This document shows, in pieces, positions 8,143 to 16,186 of a DNA stretch of 32,115 nucleotides. Numbering within the stretch: position 1 is the first letter of the stretch; each line of letters starts with the position of its first letter. Under the pieces are notes generated by a model. The model saw only the letters and a program-made list of their open reading frames with translations. It did not search any database and had not been told where the DNA came from. The stretch comes from Peptoniphilus_A sp001811425 (GTDB lineage: Bacteria; Bacillota; Clostridia; Tissierellales; Peptoniphilaceae): positions 1 to 32,115 of the forward strand of contig NZ_KV804690.1 in assembly GCF_001811425.1 (NCBI RefSeq), in the 5' to 3' direction. The translations under genes were made by a program, and so were the position numbers.

Positions 8143-9954
8143 ATGGCTGAAAAAATGGGAAATCTCAAGAGAAGTAATTATTGTAATGAGATTTCAGAAG
8201 AAATGATTTCAAAAGAAGTTACCTTAATGGGCTGGGTTGCTAAACAAAGATCCCTTGGTTCAATAATTTTCGTTGACCTTAGAGATAGAAGTGGAATTGC
8301 ACAAATTGTATTTGATGACACATCTTCTGATGAGCTTTTAGAAAAGGCATCACATCTTCGTGGAGAATTTGTTATTGCTGTAAGAGGTAAAGTTCGCATG
8401 AGATCATCAATAAATGAAGAGCTTGAAACCGGACGAGTTGAAGTTCTTGCCAGCGAACTTAAAATTTTAAGCACATCTGAAGTTCCACCAATTTATGTAA
8501 AGGACAACGACAATGTTTCTGAAAATATGAGATTAAAATACAGAACTTTAGATTTAAGAAAGCCAAGTATGCAAAAAAATCTCATGATTCGCTCAAAGAT
8601 TTACAAAATTACTCGTGACTTCTTCTATGAAAATGGATTTATCGAAGTTGAAACTCCAATGTTAACTAAGCCAACTCCTGAAGGAGCAAGGGACTATTTA
8701 GTGCCAAGTAGAGTTAATCCTGGTGAGTTTTATGCCCTTCCTCAATCACCACAACTTATGAAGCAACTTTTAATGGTTGCAGGACTAGACAGGTACATCC
8801 AAATTACAAAATGCTTTAGAGATGAAGATTTAAGGGCAAATAGACAACCTGAATTTACACAAATAGACATGGAACTAAGCTTTGTAACTGAAGAAGATGT
8901 GATGGAAATAAATGAAAGATTCTTGCAAAGACTCTTTAAGGAAATTTTAAATAAAGATATTGAACTTCCTATAAAGAGAATGAAATATGCTGAAGCAATG
9001 GATAGATTTGGAGTAGACAAGCCAGATTTAAGATTTGGCATGGAACTTCACGACATTTCTGACCTTGTAAAGGATTGTGGATTTAAAGTATTCGAAGGAA
9101 ATACAGAAAAGGGCAAAAGTGTCAGAGGAATTAAAGTTGACGGCGGAAGCGAATTTTACTCAAAGAAGCAAGTTAAAAAATTAGAATCCTTTGTAAAAGA
9201 TTTTAAGGCAATGGGTCTATCTTGGATTAGAGTCGATGAAGAAATTGATTCTCCAATTGCAAAATTCTTGTCTGAAGAAAAAATGAATGAAATTATTAAG
9301 GCCTTTGATGCACAAAAAGGGGATTTAATTTTGATTTTAGCTGATAAAAACTCAGTTGTTTACAGTGGTCTTGGAAATCTTCGTAACAAGATAGCAAGAG
9401 ACATGGATTTAATTGACGAAAATGATTATAAACTTACATGGATCACTGAATTCCCTCTATTTGAATACGACGAAGAAGAGGGAAGATATGTGGCTATGCA
9501 CCATCCTTTCACAAGCCCATTAGATGAAGATGTAGATAAACTTACTACTGATAAAGAAAACGCAAGGGCAAAAGCCTATGACATTGTAATTAATGGCGAT
9601 GAAATGGGCGGAGGAAGTATTAGAATTAATGATCCAGAAATTCAAGAAAAAATGTTTGAAGCCTTGGGACTTTCTGAAGAAGAAGCTAATGAAAAATTTG
9701 GATTCCTATTAGAAGCCTTTAAATACGGAGCACCACCACATGGAGGACTTGCTTATGGACTAGATAGACTTGTCATGCTATTTACTAATGCCAAGAGCAT
9801 TAGAGATGTAATAGCATTTCCAAAAACTCAAGCCGCAACTTGTCTATTAACTGGTGCGCCAACAAGACTTTCCGAAAAACAATTAGAAGAAGTTCATGTA
9901 AAAGTTATAGAAAAAGAAAAAGAAGAAGAAAAAGAAAAAGAAGAAGAAAAATAA
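8143..9954 (+). CDS. aspS: Aspartate--tRNA ligase
   Basis: AspRS charges tRNA-Asp with aspartate. The 603-residue protein has an N-terminal OB-fold anticodon-binding domain (about residues 20-115), class II motif 2 FRDEDLRANRQPEFTQ (225-240), the bacterial GAD insertion domain in the middle, and motif 3 GLAYGLDRL (535-543). In the OB-fold, RSLGS carries Leu38 where discriminating bacterial AspRS has Leu and many non-discriminating enzymes have His; this suggests a discriminating enzyme, by inference only. The start is ATG with AGGAGG seven bases upstream. The C-terminus ends in an unusual Lys/Glu-only tail encoded by a tandem repeat. In many Firmicutes hisS precedes aspS, but here a Mur ligase and a new promoter lie upstream. 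Confidence 0.97.
   Translation: MAEKMGNLKRSNYCNEISEEMISKEVTLMGWVAKQRSLGSIIFVDLRDRSGIAQIVFDDTSSDELLEKASHLRGEFVIAVRGKVRMRSSINEELETGRVEVLASELKILSTSEVPPIYVKDNDNVSENMRLKYRTLDLRKPSMQKNLMIRSKIYKITRDFFYENGFIEVETPMLTKPTPEGARDYLVPSRVNPGEFYALPQSPQLMKQLLMVAGLDRYIQITKCFRDEDLRANRQPEFTQIDMELSFVTEEDVMEINERFLQRLFKEILNKDIELPIKRMKYAEAMDRFGVDKPDLRFGMELHDISDLVKDCGFKVFEGNTEKGKSVRGIKVDGGSEFYSKKQVKKLESFVKDFKAMGLSWIRVDEEIDSPIAKFLSEEKMNEIIKAFDAQKGDLILILADKNSVVYSGLGNLRNKIARDMDLIDENDYKLTWITEFPLFEYDEEEGRYVAMHHPFTSPLDEDVDKLTTDKENARAKAYDIVINGDEMGGGSIRINDPEIQEKMFEALGLSEEEANEKFGFLLEAFKYGAPPHGGLAYGLDRLVMLFTNAKSIRDVIAFPKTQAATCLLTGAPTRLSEKQLEEVHVKVIEKEKEEEKEKEEEK
9910..9951 (+). repeat. 18-bp tandem repeat encoding the AspRS Lys/Glu tail
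   Basis: Two identical 18-bp units (9910-9927 and 9928-9945) are followed by a third partial unit (9946-9951). In the aspS frame each full unit encodes EKEKEE. All bases are G or A on this strand. Such repeats change copy number by slippage without breaking the frame, so tail length may differ between strains. Confidence 0.9.
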
Positions 9955-9979
9955 TAAAAAAGAAGATTAAGGTGATATT

Positions 9980-10402
9980 ATGGAAAGCATTGGAATTGTT
10001 AGAGCAAAGGATAAGAATAAAATCTTTGTGGAATTTACAAGAGAAAGTGCTTGCGGAGAAAGTTGTGAATCTTGTAGCGCAAAATGTGCAGAATCAGAGA
10101 GAGAACTTTTCGAATTTCAAAATACTGTGTCAGCCAATGTTGGCGACCTTGTAAAAATTAAGACAAGGGACAAGTCTGTACTTTCTTATAAATTTTTAGT
10201 ATATGGTCTTCCTTTAATTTTATTTATGTCTACAATTACAATTTCCTATATTATTATGAGCAAGACTTCCATGGGAAATATTGATTTAATATCACTAATT
10301 ATTGGGGTATTTTCCTTGCTTATTTCCCATTTAATATTAAAAGAAATAGATCACAAATTTAACAAAACAAATAAAGGTGCTATTTTTCTCGAAAAAATGT
10401 AG
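9980..10402 (+). CDS. RseC/MucC-family (SoxR-reducing system) membrane protein
   Basis: A 140-residue protein with the RseC architecture. The N-terminal soluble part has four cysteines in CxxxCxxCxxxC spacing (C25, C29, C32, C36), which could bind a metal or Fe-S cluster. Two hydrophobic segments follow (about 71-93 and 101-120) and then a charged tail. RseC proteins are linked to the Rnf/Rsx electron-transport complex that reduces SoxR in enterobacteria; in anaerobic Firmicutes the family often accompanies Rnf. No rnf genes lie in this window, so its role here is open. It starts with ATG behind AAGGTGAT, 25 bases after aspS, and appears to be cotranscribed. Confidence 0.8.
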   Translation: MESIGIVRAKDKNKIFVEFTRESACGESCESCSAKCAESERELFEFQNTVSANVGDLVKIKTRDKSVLSYKFLVYGLPLILFMSTITISYIIMSKTSMGNIDLISLIIGVFSLLISHLILKEIDHKFNKTNKGAIFLEKM

Positions 10403-10409
10403 GTGAGAA

Positions 10410-11228
10410 ATGTTTAGTAAAAACTGGTATAAAGCCTTATATATTTTTTCAATTATCTTATTTATTTTGTCTTTGATTTTTTTCATCTACTCACTTGCAA
10501 ATAAAAAGTACTCATCAGAAATTATTTCTGAGAATAAAAATATTAGAGAAGAAATAAATTTAATTGAAGATAAAACAAGGGTTATTACAGAAGATATTGA
10601 TTCTCTAGAAATTGAATTTAATATAAAATCACAAGAATTTTATGAAAAATATGGATATCAATTTGAGTCAAGTAAATCTGATGAAATAAAAAGGTTGAAA
10701 GAGGAGTATGCAAATCAAAACAAAGCCATAGTAGCTGAGATTAAGGAAAGATTAAAGGCCTATGGAGCTTATTTTGAGTCTGATATTTATGAAAAAGATG
10801 GCTATGACAAATCAGTTAATGATTTTCTAGATCTTTATAGCGAGGAAAATTTAGACAAACACAAAAATATATACAATGAGCTTAATATTAAAGCTTATGT
10901 TGAAGAATTAAATGGATTTGCCAAGAGCATTTTAAAATTAAATAAAAATTCAAAGGAACTGGATGCCTTGGTTTTTTATGCTTCAATTTACAGCTCAAAT
11001 ATTTATTCTTATATAAATGATGAAAAATCATCTCTTTCAGAAATTTATGCAGATGTAAATAATCTTTTGTTTATTTATAAGGAAATTGAGAGAAAGGGCT
11101 ACAAAACTGGAAATTTAAAGTCTGAAAATTTAATTTACTTGAATAAATTTATGGAAGAAAAAATTTCATCCTATTACAAAAATCTTGGTATTTTAAAAGC
11201 TTTAGAAAAGAGTGATAAAAATGATTAA
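10410..11228 (+). CDS. Membrane-anchored coiled-coil protein, unknown function (first of a pair)
   Basis: I do not recognise this 272-residue protein. It has a short cytoplasmic start, one hydrophobic helix (about residues 8-30) and then a highly charged, helix-rich region; residues about 35-75 look like a coiled coil (ENKNIREEINLIEDKT and onward). There is no signal-peptidase or lipobox motif, so a single-pass membrane protein with most of its mass outside is the simplest topology. It has no cysteines and no obvious catalytic motif. The start is ATG with AGGTGAG upstream, seven bases after the RseC-like gene. The next gene overlaps its end and has the same layout, so the two products may act together. 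Confidence 0.75.
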   Translation: MFSKNWYKALYIFSIILFILSLIFFIYSLANKKYSSEIISENKNIREEINLIEDKTRVITEDIDSLEIEFNIKSQEFYEKYGYQFESSKSDEIKRLKEEYANQNKAIVAEIKERLKAYGAYFESDIYEKDGYDKSVNDFLDLYSEENLDKHKNIYNELNIKAYVEELNGFAKSILKLNKNSKELDALVFYASIYSSNIYSYINDEKSSLSEIYADVNNLLFIYKEIERKGYKTGNLKSENLIYLNKFMEEKISSYYKNLGILKALEKSDKND

Positions 11229-12195
11229 AAATAAAAAAATTACAATATCAATCATTTTTATTGCCCTTGCTTTTGCTTTCTCACTTCTTGGATTTTCTAA
11301 TTTAAGAACTGTGGGATCTTCTTACTTTAACTTATCAAGAGAAAATTCTGCTCTTTTAGAGAGTAAGAAGAAGGCTGAAGATAAATTTAAAACTTTGAGC
11401 CAAGAAAACAACAGTAAAAAGTCAAAATTAGATGTAATAAACAACGAAATAAATAAATTTGACATTATTAAAGACAAGACTTCCGAAATAGATAGCATGA
11501 ATATGGAAATTAGTGACTCACTAATTTCTTTTCGCAAAAATAATTTTAATGAATTATACAATATAGAAAATGGAAAGATCAACGATTATAAGCCATTAAA
11601 GGGAAGTTTTATTGAAGAAAATTTAACAGAAGAAGATGTTAGATCAAATCTTCTCATGATTGAGTTTCTCTTAAATTCCTACTATAATTTTGATTTAAAT
11701 AGAAATATAAGTAAGCACAACCTAAAGGCCTATGAAAATCTTGGAATCATAGATTATTTAATTAATGGAGATAATTACATGCTAAAGTCTATTTTATTAA
11801 ATGATACTTCCAAAATTTCAAAGCTAAAGGAAGAAAAAGAAACTATTTTAAAGGAAGAAGAAGAATTCTTTTCGGTTTACGAAAATATTTATGGCGACAA
11901 GGAAAATATTAAAATATTGGGTCAAAATAATGACAACATTTTGAAAAGTGAAACAGCTAATAAAAGTGACGAAGATAAAAATTTTAGGATCTTAAATGCT
12001 CTTTGTATTGATATTTTAAATTCATCTGTAAATTATTTAGAAAATTTTAAAATTGTTTCAGAAAATGGCATAAACAAATTAAATGTTTTAGATGACACTC
12101 TTATGAGCGAAAAAAATGAAAATAATAAACTTACTGTAACTTACTTCAATAGAGTAAGCGGAGATACTTATACATTATCAGAAGAGAGAGAGTAA
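11221..12195 (+). CDS. Membrane-anchored coiled-coil protein, unknown function (second of a pair)
   Basis: I do not recognise this 324-residue protein. It has an N-terminal membrane helix (about residues 6-25) followed by a long coiled-coil-like stretch (about 38-100, rich in Lys, Glu, Ser and Asn). A more varied helical region follows and the protein ends with a possible beta-strand tail (LTVTYFNRVSGDTY). The plan matches the preceding gene, though I see no clear sequence similarity between them. A GTG at 11212 would add three residues; I chose the ATG at 11221, with GAGTGA just upstream. It overlaps the previous gene by eight bases, so the two are probably translationally coupled. The TraB-family gene follows after 20 bases. 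Confidence 0.72.
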   Translation: MIKNKKITISIIFIALAFAFSLLGFSNLRTVGSSYFNLSRENSALLESKKKAEDKFKTLSQENNSKKSKLDVINNEINKFDIIKDKTSEIDSMNMEISDSLISFRKNNFNELYNIENGKINDYKPLKGSFIEENLTEEDVRSNLLMIEFLLNSYYNFDLNRNISKHNLKAYENLGIIDYLINGDNYMLKSILLNDTSKISKLKEEKETILKEEEEFFSVYENIYGDKENIKILGQNNDNILKSETANKSDEDKNFRILNALCIDILNSSVNYLENFKIVSENGINKLNVLDDTLMSEKNENNKLTVTYFNRVSGDTYTLSEERE

Positions 12196-12215
12196 CTCTT
12201 CTATTTAGGAGAAAA

Positions 12216-13367
12216 ATGAAAGATAAATTAATTAGAATAGATTATCATGGCAAGGAAATAATTTTAATTCCCACTGCTCATGTTTCACAAGAAAGTGCAA
12301 AATTAGTTAGAGAAACCATTGAAGAAGAAAAACCTGATTCAATTTGCATTGAACTTGATGAGCAAAGGTACAAGAATTTAAAAAATCCTGATGCCTGGAA
12401 AAACACAAATATTATAGACATAATTAAACAAAAAAAAGTTACACTTTTAATTGCAAATCTTATTCTTTCATCTTACCAAAAAAACATTGCCAAGAAGCTA
12501 AAGACAAAGCCTGGTCAAGAAATGATTGAGGGTATGAAGGCATCAGAAGAATTTGGCATAAATCTAGTCTTAGCCGACAGAAGTATCCAAACAACCTTTA
12601 TGCGAATATGGAGAAAGATGGGATTTTTTGAAAGAATAAAATTATTTTTTTCTTTAATGTCCATAGACGATGATGAAGATGTTTCAGAAGAGGATCTACA
12701 AAAATTAATTGAAAGAGATAATCTTGAGCTTGCAATTGAAGATATGGGCAAGGATTATCCTCAAATAGCGGCAACTCTTTTGCATGAAAGAGATAAGTAT
12801 CTAGCATATAATATTAAAAATGCTCCAGGGGATAAAGTTATTGCCATTCTTGGTGCGGCACACACTCCAGGAGTTGAAGAAGAAGTTTTTAAAGAGCAAA
12901 ATATTGAAGAGCTAAATAAGATTCCGCCAAAATCTTTGGCTGGCAAGGTCATACCTTGGTTAATTCCAATTTTAATTGTAGTTTTAATTGGACTTGGCTT
13001 TAAGCAAAGCATGAACACAGGAATGGCACAAATAAAGTCATGGTTTTTATTTAATTCTGTTCTCGCGGCTCTCTTAACAGCTCTATGCCTTCCTCATCCA
13101 CTAAGTGTTTTGACAGCCTTTGTTGCAGCGCCTTTTACATCTATAAACCCAATGCTTGCTTGTGGTTGGTTTGCAGGCCTCGTTGAAGCAAGCTTAAAAA
13201 AACCTACAGTAGAGGATGTAAATAATATTCCTGAAGATATTTTTAGTATAAAAGCTTGGATTCACAATAAATTTTTGAAGGCGCTTTTAGTAGTAATACT
13301 GGCAAATATTGGCTCATCAATTGGAACAATAATTGCTGGAAGTAAAATAATACAAAGTTTATTCTAA
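12216..13367 (+). CDS. TraB/PrgY-family membrane protein
   Basis: A 383-residue TraB-family protein. The soluble N-terminal half has the family's conserved segments: PTAHVS (residues 19-24), CIELDEQRY (44-52) and LGAAHTPG (212-219); these His/Glu positions are those shared with the TIKI/TraB metalloprotease-like superfamily. The C-terminal third is hydrophobic with about four membrane segments (near 244-262, 276-296, 303-322 and 354-380). Enterococcal TraB/PrgY reduces pheromone activity in conjugation, but chromosomal homologues are widespread in archaea and bacteria with unknown roles, so pheromone shutdown should not be assumed. It has GGAG before its ATG and is last in the aspS operon, with a strong terminator right after. 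Confidence 0.85.
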   Translation: MKDKLIRIDYHGKEIILIPTAHVSQESAKLVRETIEEEKPDSICIELDEQRYKNLKNPDAWKNTNIIDIIKQKKVTLLIANLILSSYQKNIAKKLKTKPGQEMIEGMKASEEFGINLVLADRSIQTTFMRIWRKMGFFERIKLFFSLMSIDDDEDVSEEDLQKLIERDNLELAIEDMGKDYPQIAATLLHERDKYLAYNIKNAPGDKVIAILGAAHTPGVEEEVFKEQNIEELNKIPPKSLAGKVIPWLIPILIVVLIGLGFKQSMNTGMAQIKSWFLFNSVLAALLTALCLPHPLSVLTAFVAAPFTSINPMLACGWFAGLVEASLKKPTVEDVNNIPEDIFSIKAWIHNKFLKALLVVILANIGSSIGTIIAGSKIIQSLF

Positions 13368-13380
13368 AATCAAAAAAATT

Positions 13381-13410
13381 AAGGTAATGGAAAAATTTAT
13401 CCATTACCTT
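13381..13410. terminator. Bidirectional intrinsic terminator between convergent operons
   Basis: AAGGTAATGGA (13381-13391) pairs perfectly over 11 bp with TCCATTACCTT (13400-13410) around an eight-base loop. T-runs follow on the plus strand (13409-13414) and A-runs precede it (13372-13378), so it can stop both the rightward aspS operon and the leftward ThrE operon. The stop codon of the leftward gene (13397-13399) lies in the loop. Confidence 0.92.
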
Positions 13411-13839
13411 TTTTATTTGCCTTAATTTTTCTTGAAGATTCTTTAATAATTCTAACTAAACCTTGAGATAAGACTATGCCTAGGGCAAGTGCAGATGTAG
13501 TTAATGTTGTTTTAATGACTTGTTCTCGCATTAGAATATAATTTGATTCGATGAAATAATACATAATGTAATACATTCCTGCTCCTGGTACAAGTGGTAC
13601 TAGGCAAGGGAGTGTAAAGACTGTGGCGGGTTTTTTAAATTTAATTGCAAAAGTTTCAGAAAAAATTCCAATGAGAAAAGATGAAATCAAGTATGAAATC
13701 ATATAGTTCTCACTAAAACTAAATAAATATTCGTAAATTATCCATATAAAACCGCTTAAGGCTGATGTAATAAGCCTAACTTTTTTTGGAAGCTTAAAAT
13801 AAATAGTAAAGCCATAGGTAGCAAAGGCTGATAAGAAAA
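13397..13839 (-). CDS. Threonine/serine exporter small subunit, ThrE_2/YjjB-type (start in assembly gap)
   Basis: The ThrE_2 protein is the smaller half of a split ThrE amino-acid exporter. The reading frame does not begin at the ATG at 13702: it stays open upstream to the edge of the N gap at 13839, and the extra residues read FLSAFATYGFTIYFKLPKK and on, the conserved N-terminal part of this family. About 146 residues are visible, close to the full family length of 140-150, so only a few N-terminal residues seem to be missing. Four membrane segments and the conserved LVPGAGMYY motif are present. The start codon must lie in the gap, directly downstream of the ThrE_1 gene. The stop lies inside the bidirectional terminator. 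Confidence 0.85.
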
Positions 13840-13939
13840 NNNNNNNNNNNNNNNNNNNNNNNNNNNNNNNNNNNNNNNNNNNNNNNNNNNNNNNNNNNNN
13901 NNNNNNNNNNNNNNNNNNNNNNNNNNNNNNNNNNNNNNN
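13840..13939. other. 100-N assembly gap
   Basis: Exactly 100 N are present, the conventional placeholder for a scaffold join of unknown size. The gap falls between the stop of the ThrE_1 gene and the first visible codon of the ThrE_2 gene. The flanking genes are expected neighbours, so the true missing sequence may be short, but its length cannot be read here. Confidence 0.98.
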
Positions 13940-13957
13940 AAAATTGTGAGAGTGTCT

Positions 13958-14737
13958 TCATATTATAAACCTCATAATTTTTAAGCCAACGCCCACGCCA
14001 AAGGCTATGGCAAGTGCTATAAAGAAAGCTTTAATCATAGTAATAGCACCTGTTATAAATTCGCCGCTCATTATATCTCTCACAGAGTTTGTTATGGCAA
14101 CGCCAGGAACTAAAAGCATTATTACACCAATGATTATGTTGTCAATGTTTGAGCCGAAACCAAATTGTACACAAATAATTGCTAGGACTGATGTAATGAA
14201 GGCGCAAAGAATATTATTTATGAAAAAAGAAAGTTTAAAGTAGCTAAGTTTTTCAAGAATTATGGGGATTAATATGCCAATAAGAAAACTTGCGAGGAAG
14301 TCCTTTAAGTCGCCACCAAATAAAAGTGTGAAGAAAGAGGAAGCAATGCCACCAGAAAAATATATTTTCTTTGGATTTTCTTCAGCGGCATCAATTTCAA
14401 AAAGTCTTTCATAGCCTTCCTTAATTGAAAGATCCCGTGAGACAAATTCTCTTGAAAAAGAATTTACACAGTCGATTTTATATAAATTTGTATCTGAAAT
14501 TGTAATTTTTCTAAAATTGCTAAGAGTTTCCCCATCAAACTCCATTGAAATAAAAATTGCAGAGGGTAGAGCGTAGGCTGAAACATTAGAAATATTAGAG
14601 ACCGATTTACAAATCCTTTCGATTGTATCTTCAGCCCTATAAGATTCTGCTCCATTTTGAATTAATAATGCGCCAGTGAATAAGGATAGATTCATTAAAT
14701 CTTTAGCATCTTTTATATTGTTTAAAACTTTCGCCAT
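13958..14737 (-). CDS. Threonine/serine exporter large subunit, ThrE_1/YjjP-type
   Basis: The larger half of a split ThrE-family exporter, in the same family as Corynebacterium ThrE, which exports threonine and serine. The 259-residue product has the family's soluble N-terminal region with NGAESYRAEDTI (about 28-39), then about five membrane segments with the signature LVPGVAITNSVRD (about 201-213). The start is ATG behind GGTGAT with a strong promoter upstream, leading this two-gene leftward unit. The partner small subunit lies downstream across the gap. The actual substrate is inferred from family membership only. Confidence 0.88.
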   Translation of the reverse strand: MAKVLNNIKDAKDLMNLSLFTGALLIQNGAESYRAEDTIERICKSVSNISNVSAYALPSAIFISMEFDGETLSNFRKITISDTNLYKIDCVNSFSREFVSRDLSIKEGYERLFEIDAAEENPKKIYFSGGIASSFFTLLFGGDLKDFLASFLIGILIPIILEKLSYFKLSFFINNILCAFITSVLAIICVQFGFGSNIDNIIIGVIMLLVPGVAITNSVRDIMSGEFITGAITMIKAFFIALAIAFGVGVGLKIMRFII

Positions 14738-14752
14738 TTTATCACCAAGCTA

Positions 14753-14781
14753 ATTATACTATGGAGTTTTTTTATTCTCAA
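14753..14781 (-). promoter_or_regulatory. Promoter for the ThrE operon
   Basis: On the minus strand TTGAGA (14781-14776) and a perfect TATAAT (14758-14753) are 17 bp apart. Transcription would start near 14746, leaving a very short leader before the ATG at 14737. It is back to back with the der promoter. Confidence 0.78.
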
Positions 14782-14795
14782 TTGTAAATAGTAAA

Positions 14796-14824
14796 TTGAA
14801 TCTAATAATTTAATTTGTTATAAT
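14796..14824 (+). promoter_or_regulatory. Promoter for the der-plsY-gpsA operon
   Basis: TTGAAT (14796-14801) and perfect TATAAT (14819-14824) are 17 bp apart. The predicted start is near 14831, with the GGGGTGAT ribosome binding site following at once. The -35 boxes of this promoter and the divergent ThrE promoter are only 14 bp apart, so a single bound protein could affect both. Confidence 0.8.
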
Positions 14825-14845
14825 TACTTAAATAGGGGTGATTAT

Positions 14846-16186
14846 ATGGAAATGCCCATAGTTTCAATAATTGGCAGACCAAATGTAGGCAAATCTACTT
14901 TATTTAACAAAATAGTAGGAAGAAAAGTTTCTATAACTGAAGATACTCCAGGTGTAACTAGAGATAGAATCTATCAACCTGCATCTTGGCTTAATTATAA
15001 ATTTTTACTTGTTGATACAGGTGGACTTGATTTAAAAGACGAAGATATATTTATGTCTAGCATCAAGGCACAAATCGATATGGCACTAGAAACTTCTGAT
15101 GTTGTAATATTTTTAGTAGATGGTGCTGAGGGTTTAAATCCAACAGATGTAGAAATTTCACAATTTCTCAGAAAAACAAAAACTAAAGTTGTTTTAGCTG
15201 TAAATAAATACGATTCAAAAATAACAAGGGAAAATATTTTTGATTTTTATGAATTAGGTTTAGGAAATCCCATTGGCATAAGTGCTGAACAAGGCACTGG
15301 TGTAGGGGACTTGCTTGACGAAGTTGTAAGTGGTTTTACGCCAGTGGATGATATAGAAGATGATGATCTTATAAGGGTTACCTTAATAGGTAAACCAAAT
15401 GTTGGCAAGTCCTCTTTTCTAAATTATTTAACTGGAGAAAACAGGTCTATAGTTACAGATATTCCCGGCACTACTAGAGATTCAATTGACTCTTTAATTA
15501 AATACAAGGACAATGAATATGTTTTTGTTGACACTGCTGGACTAAGAAAAAAGAAAAAAATTGTACCAGGTGTTGAGAGATATTCTGTAATAAGAACTCT
15601 TACTGCAATTGAAAGATCAAATGTCTGTGTACTTATGATTGATGCACTAGAAGGCGTAACTGAACAAGATTCTAAAATTGTTGGATATGCCCATGACAAT
15701 AATAAGGCAATTATTATTGCAGTAAATAAGTGGGATGCTCTTGAAAAAGAGACAAAGACAATGAAAAACTTTGAAAAGGAAATAAGGAATCAACTTCCTT
15801 TTGTCTTATATGCTCCAATAATATTTATATCAGCTAAAACTGGTCAAAGAGTAAATGAATTTTTAGATTTAATTGAAGTGGTAAACAACAATTACAACCA
15901 CAGAATTCAAACTGGCGTATTAAACGATATTTTAAACAGAGCAGTTCTTATGAATCAACCGCCATCAGACAAGGGCAAGAGAGGAAAGCTCTACTATGGT
16001 TCTCAAGTAAGTGTTAGACCTCCAAAGTTTTTACTTTCTGTTAATGACAAGGAATTATTCCACTTCTCCTATTTGAGATATATTGAAAATCAAATTAGAG
16101 ATACCTATTCCTTTGATGGCACTCCAATAATATTGGAGTTAAAAAACAGAGTTAGTCCAAGAGCTGACAAAGGACCAAGAAGATGA
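14846..16186 (+). CDS. der: Ribosome biogenesis GTPase Der (EngA)
   Basis: Der is an essential GTPase with two tandem G domains that acts in assembly of the 50S ribosomal subunit. The 446-residue product shows both domains: G1 GRPNVGKS near residue 10 with DTPGVTRD, and a second G1 GKPNVGKS near residue 181 with DIPGTTRDS; NKYD and NKWD are the corresponding G4 motifs. The C-terminal KH-like domain is present and ends in a basic tail. The ATG at 14846 follows GGGGTGAT. The stop overlaps plsY by four bases (ATGA). The der-plsY-gpsA order is common in Firmicutes. Confidence 0.97.
   Translation: MEMPIVSIIGRPNVGKSTLFNKIVGRKVSITEDTPGVTRDRIYQPASWLNYKFLLVDTGGLDLKDEDIFMSSIKAQIDMALETSDVVIFLVDGAEGLNPTDVEISQFLRKTKTKVVLAVNKYDSKITRENIFDFYELGLGNPIGISAEQGTGVGDLLDEVVSGFTPVDDIEDDDLIRVTLIGKPNVGKSSFLNYLTGENRSIVTDIPGTTRDSIDSLIKYKDNEYVFVDTAGLRKKKKIVPGVERYSVIRTLTAIERSNVCVLMIDALEGVTEQDSKIVGYAHDNNKAIIIAVNKWDALEKETKTMKNFEKEIRNQLPFVLYAPIIFISAKTGQRVNEFLDLIEVVNNNYNHRIQTGVLNDILNRAVLMNQPPSDKGKRGKLYYGSQVSVRPPKFLLSVNDKELFHFSYLRYIENQIRDTYSFDGTPIILELKNRVSPRADKGPRR

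Noticed and set aside
9840..10154. 104-codon open frame overlapping the aspS end and the RseC-like gene
   Set aside because: It is very rich in Arg and Lys because it reads the A/G tandem repeat in another frame, and both overlapping genes are well supported.
12216..13367. Conjugative pheromone-shutdown gene as evidence of a conjugative element
   Set aside because: The TraB family is widespread on chromosomes, and there are no relaxase, coupling-protein or type IV secretion genes nearby.
14007..14243. Plus-strand open frame opposite the ThrE_1 gene
   Set aside because: It is antisense to a well-supported exporter gene, has no ribosome binding site of note and no recognisable protein features.
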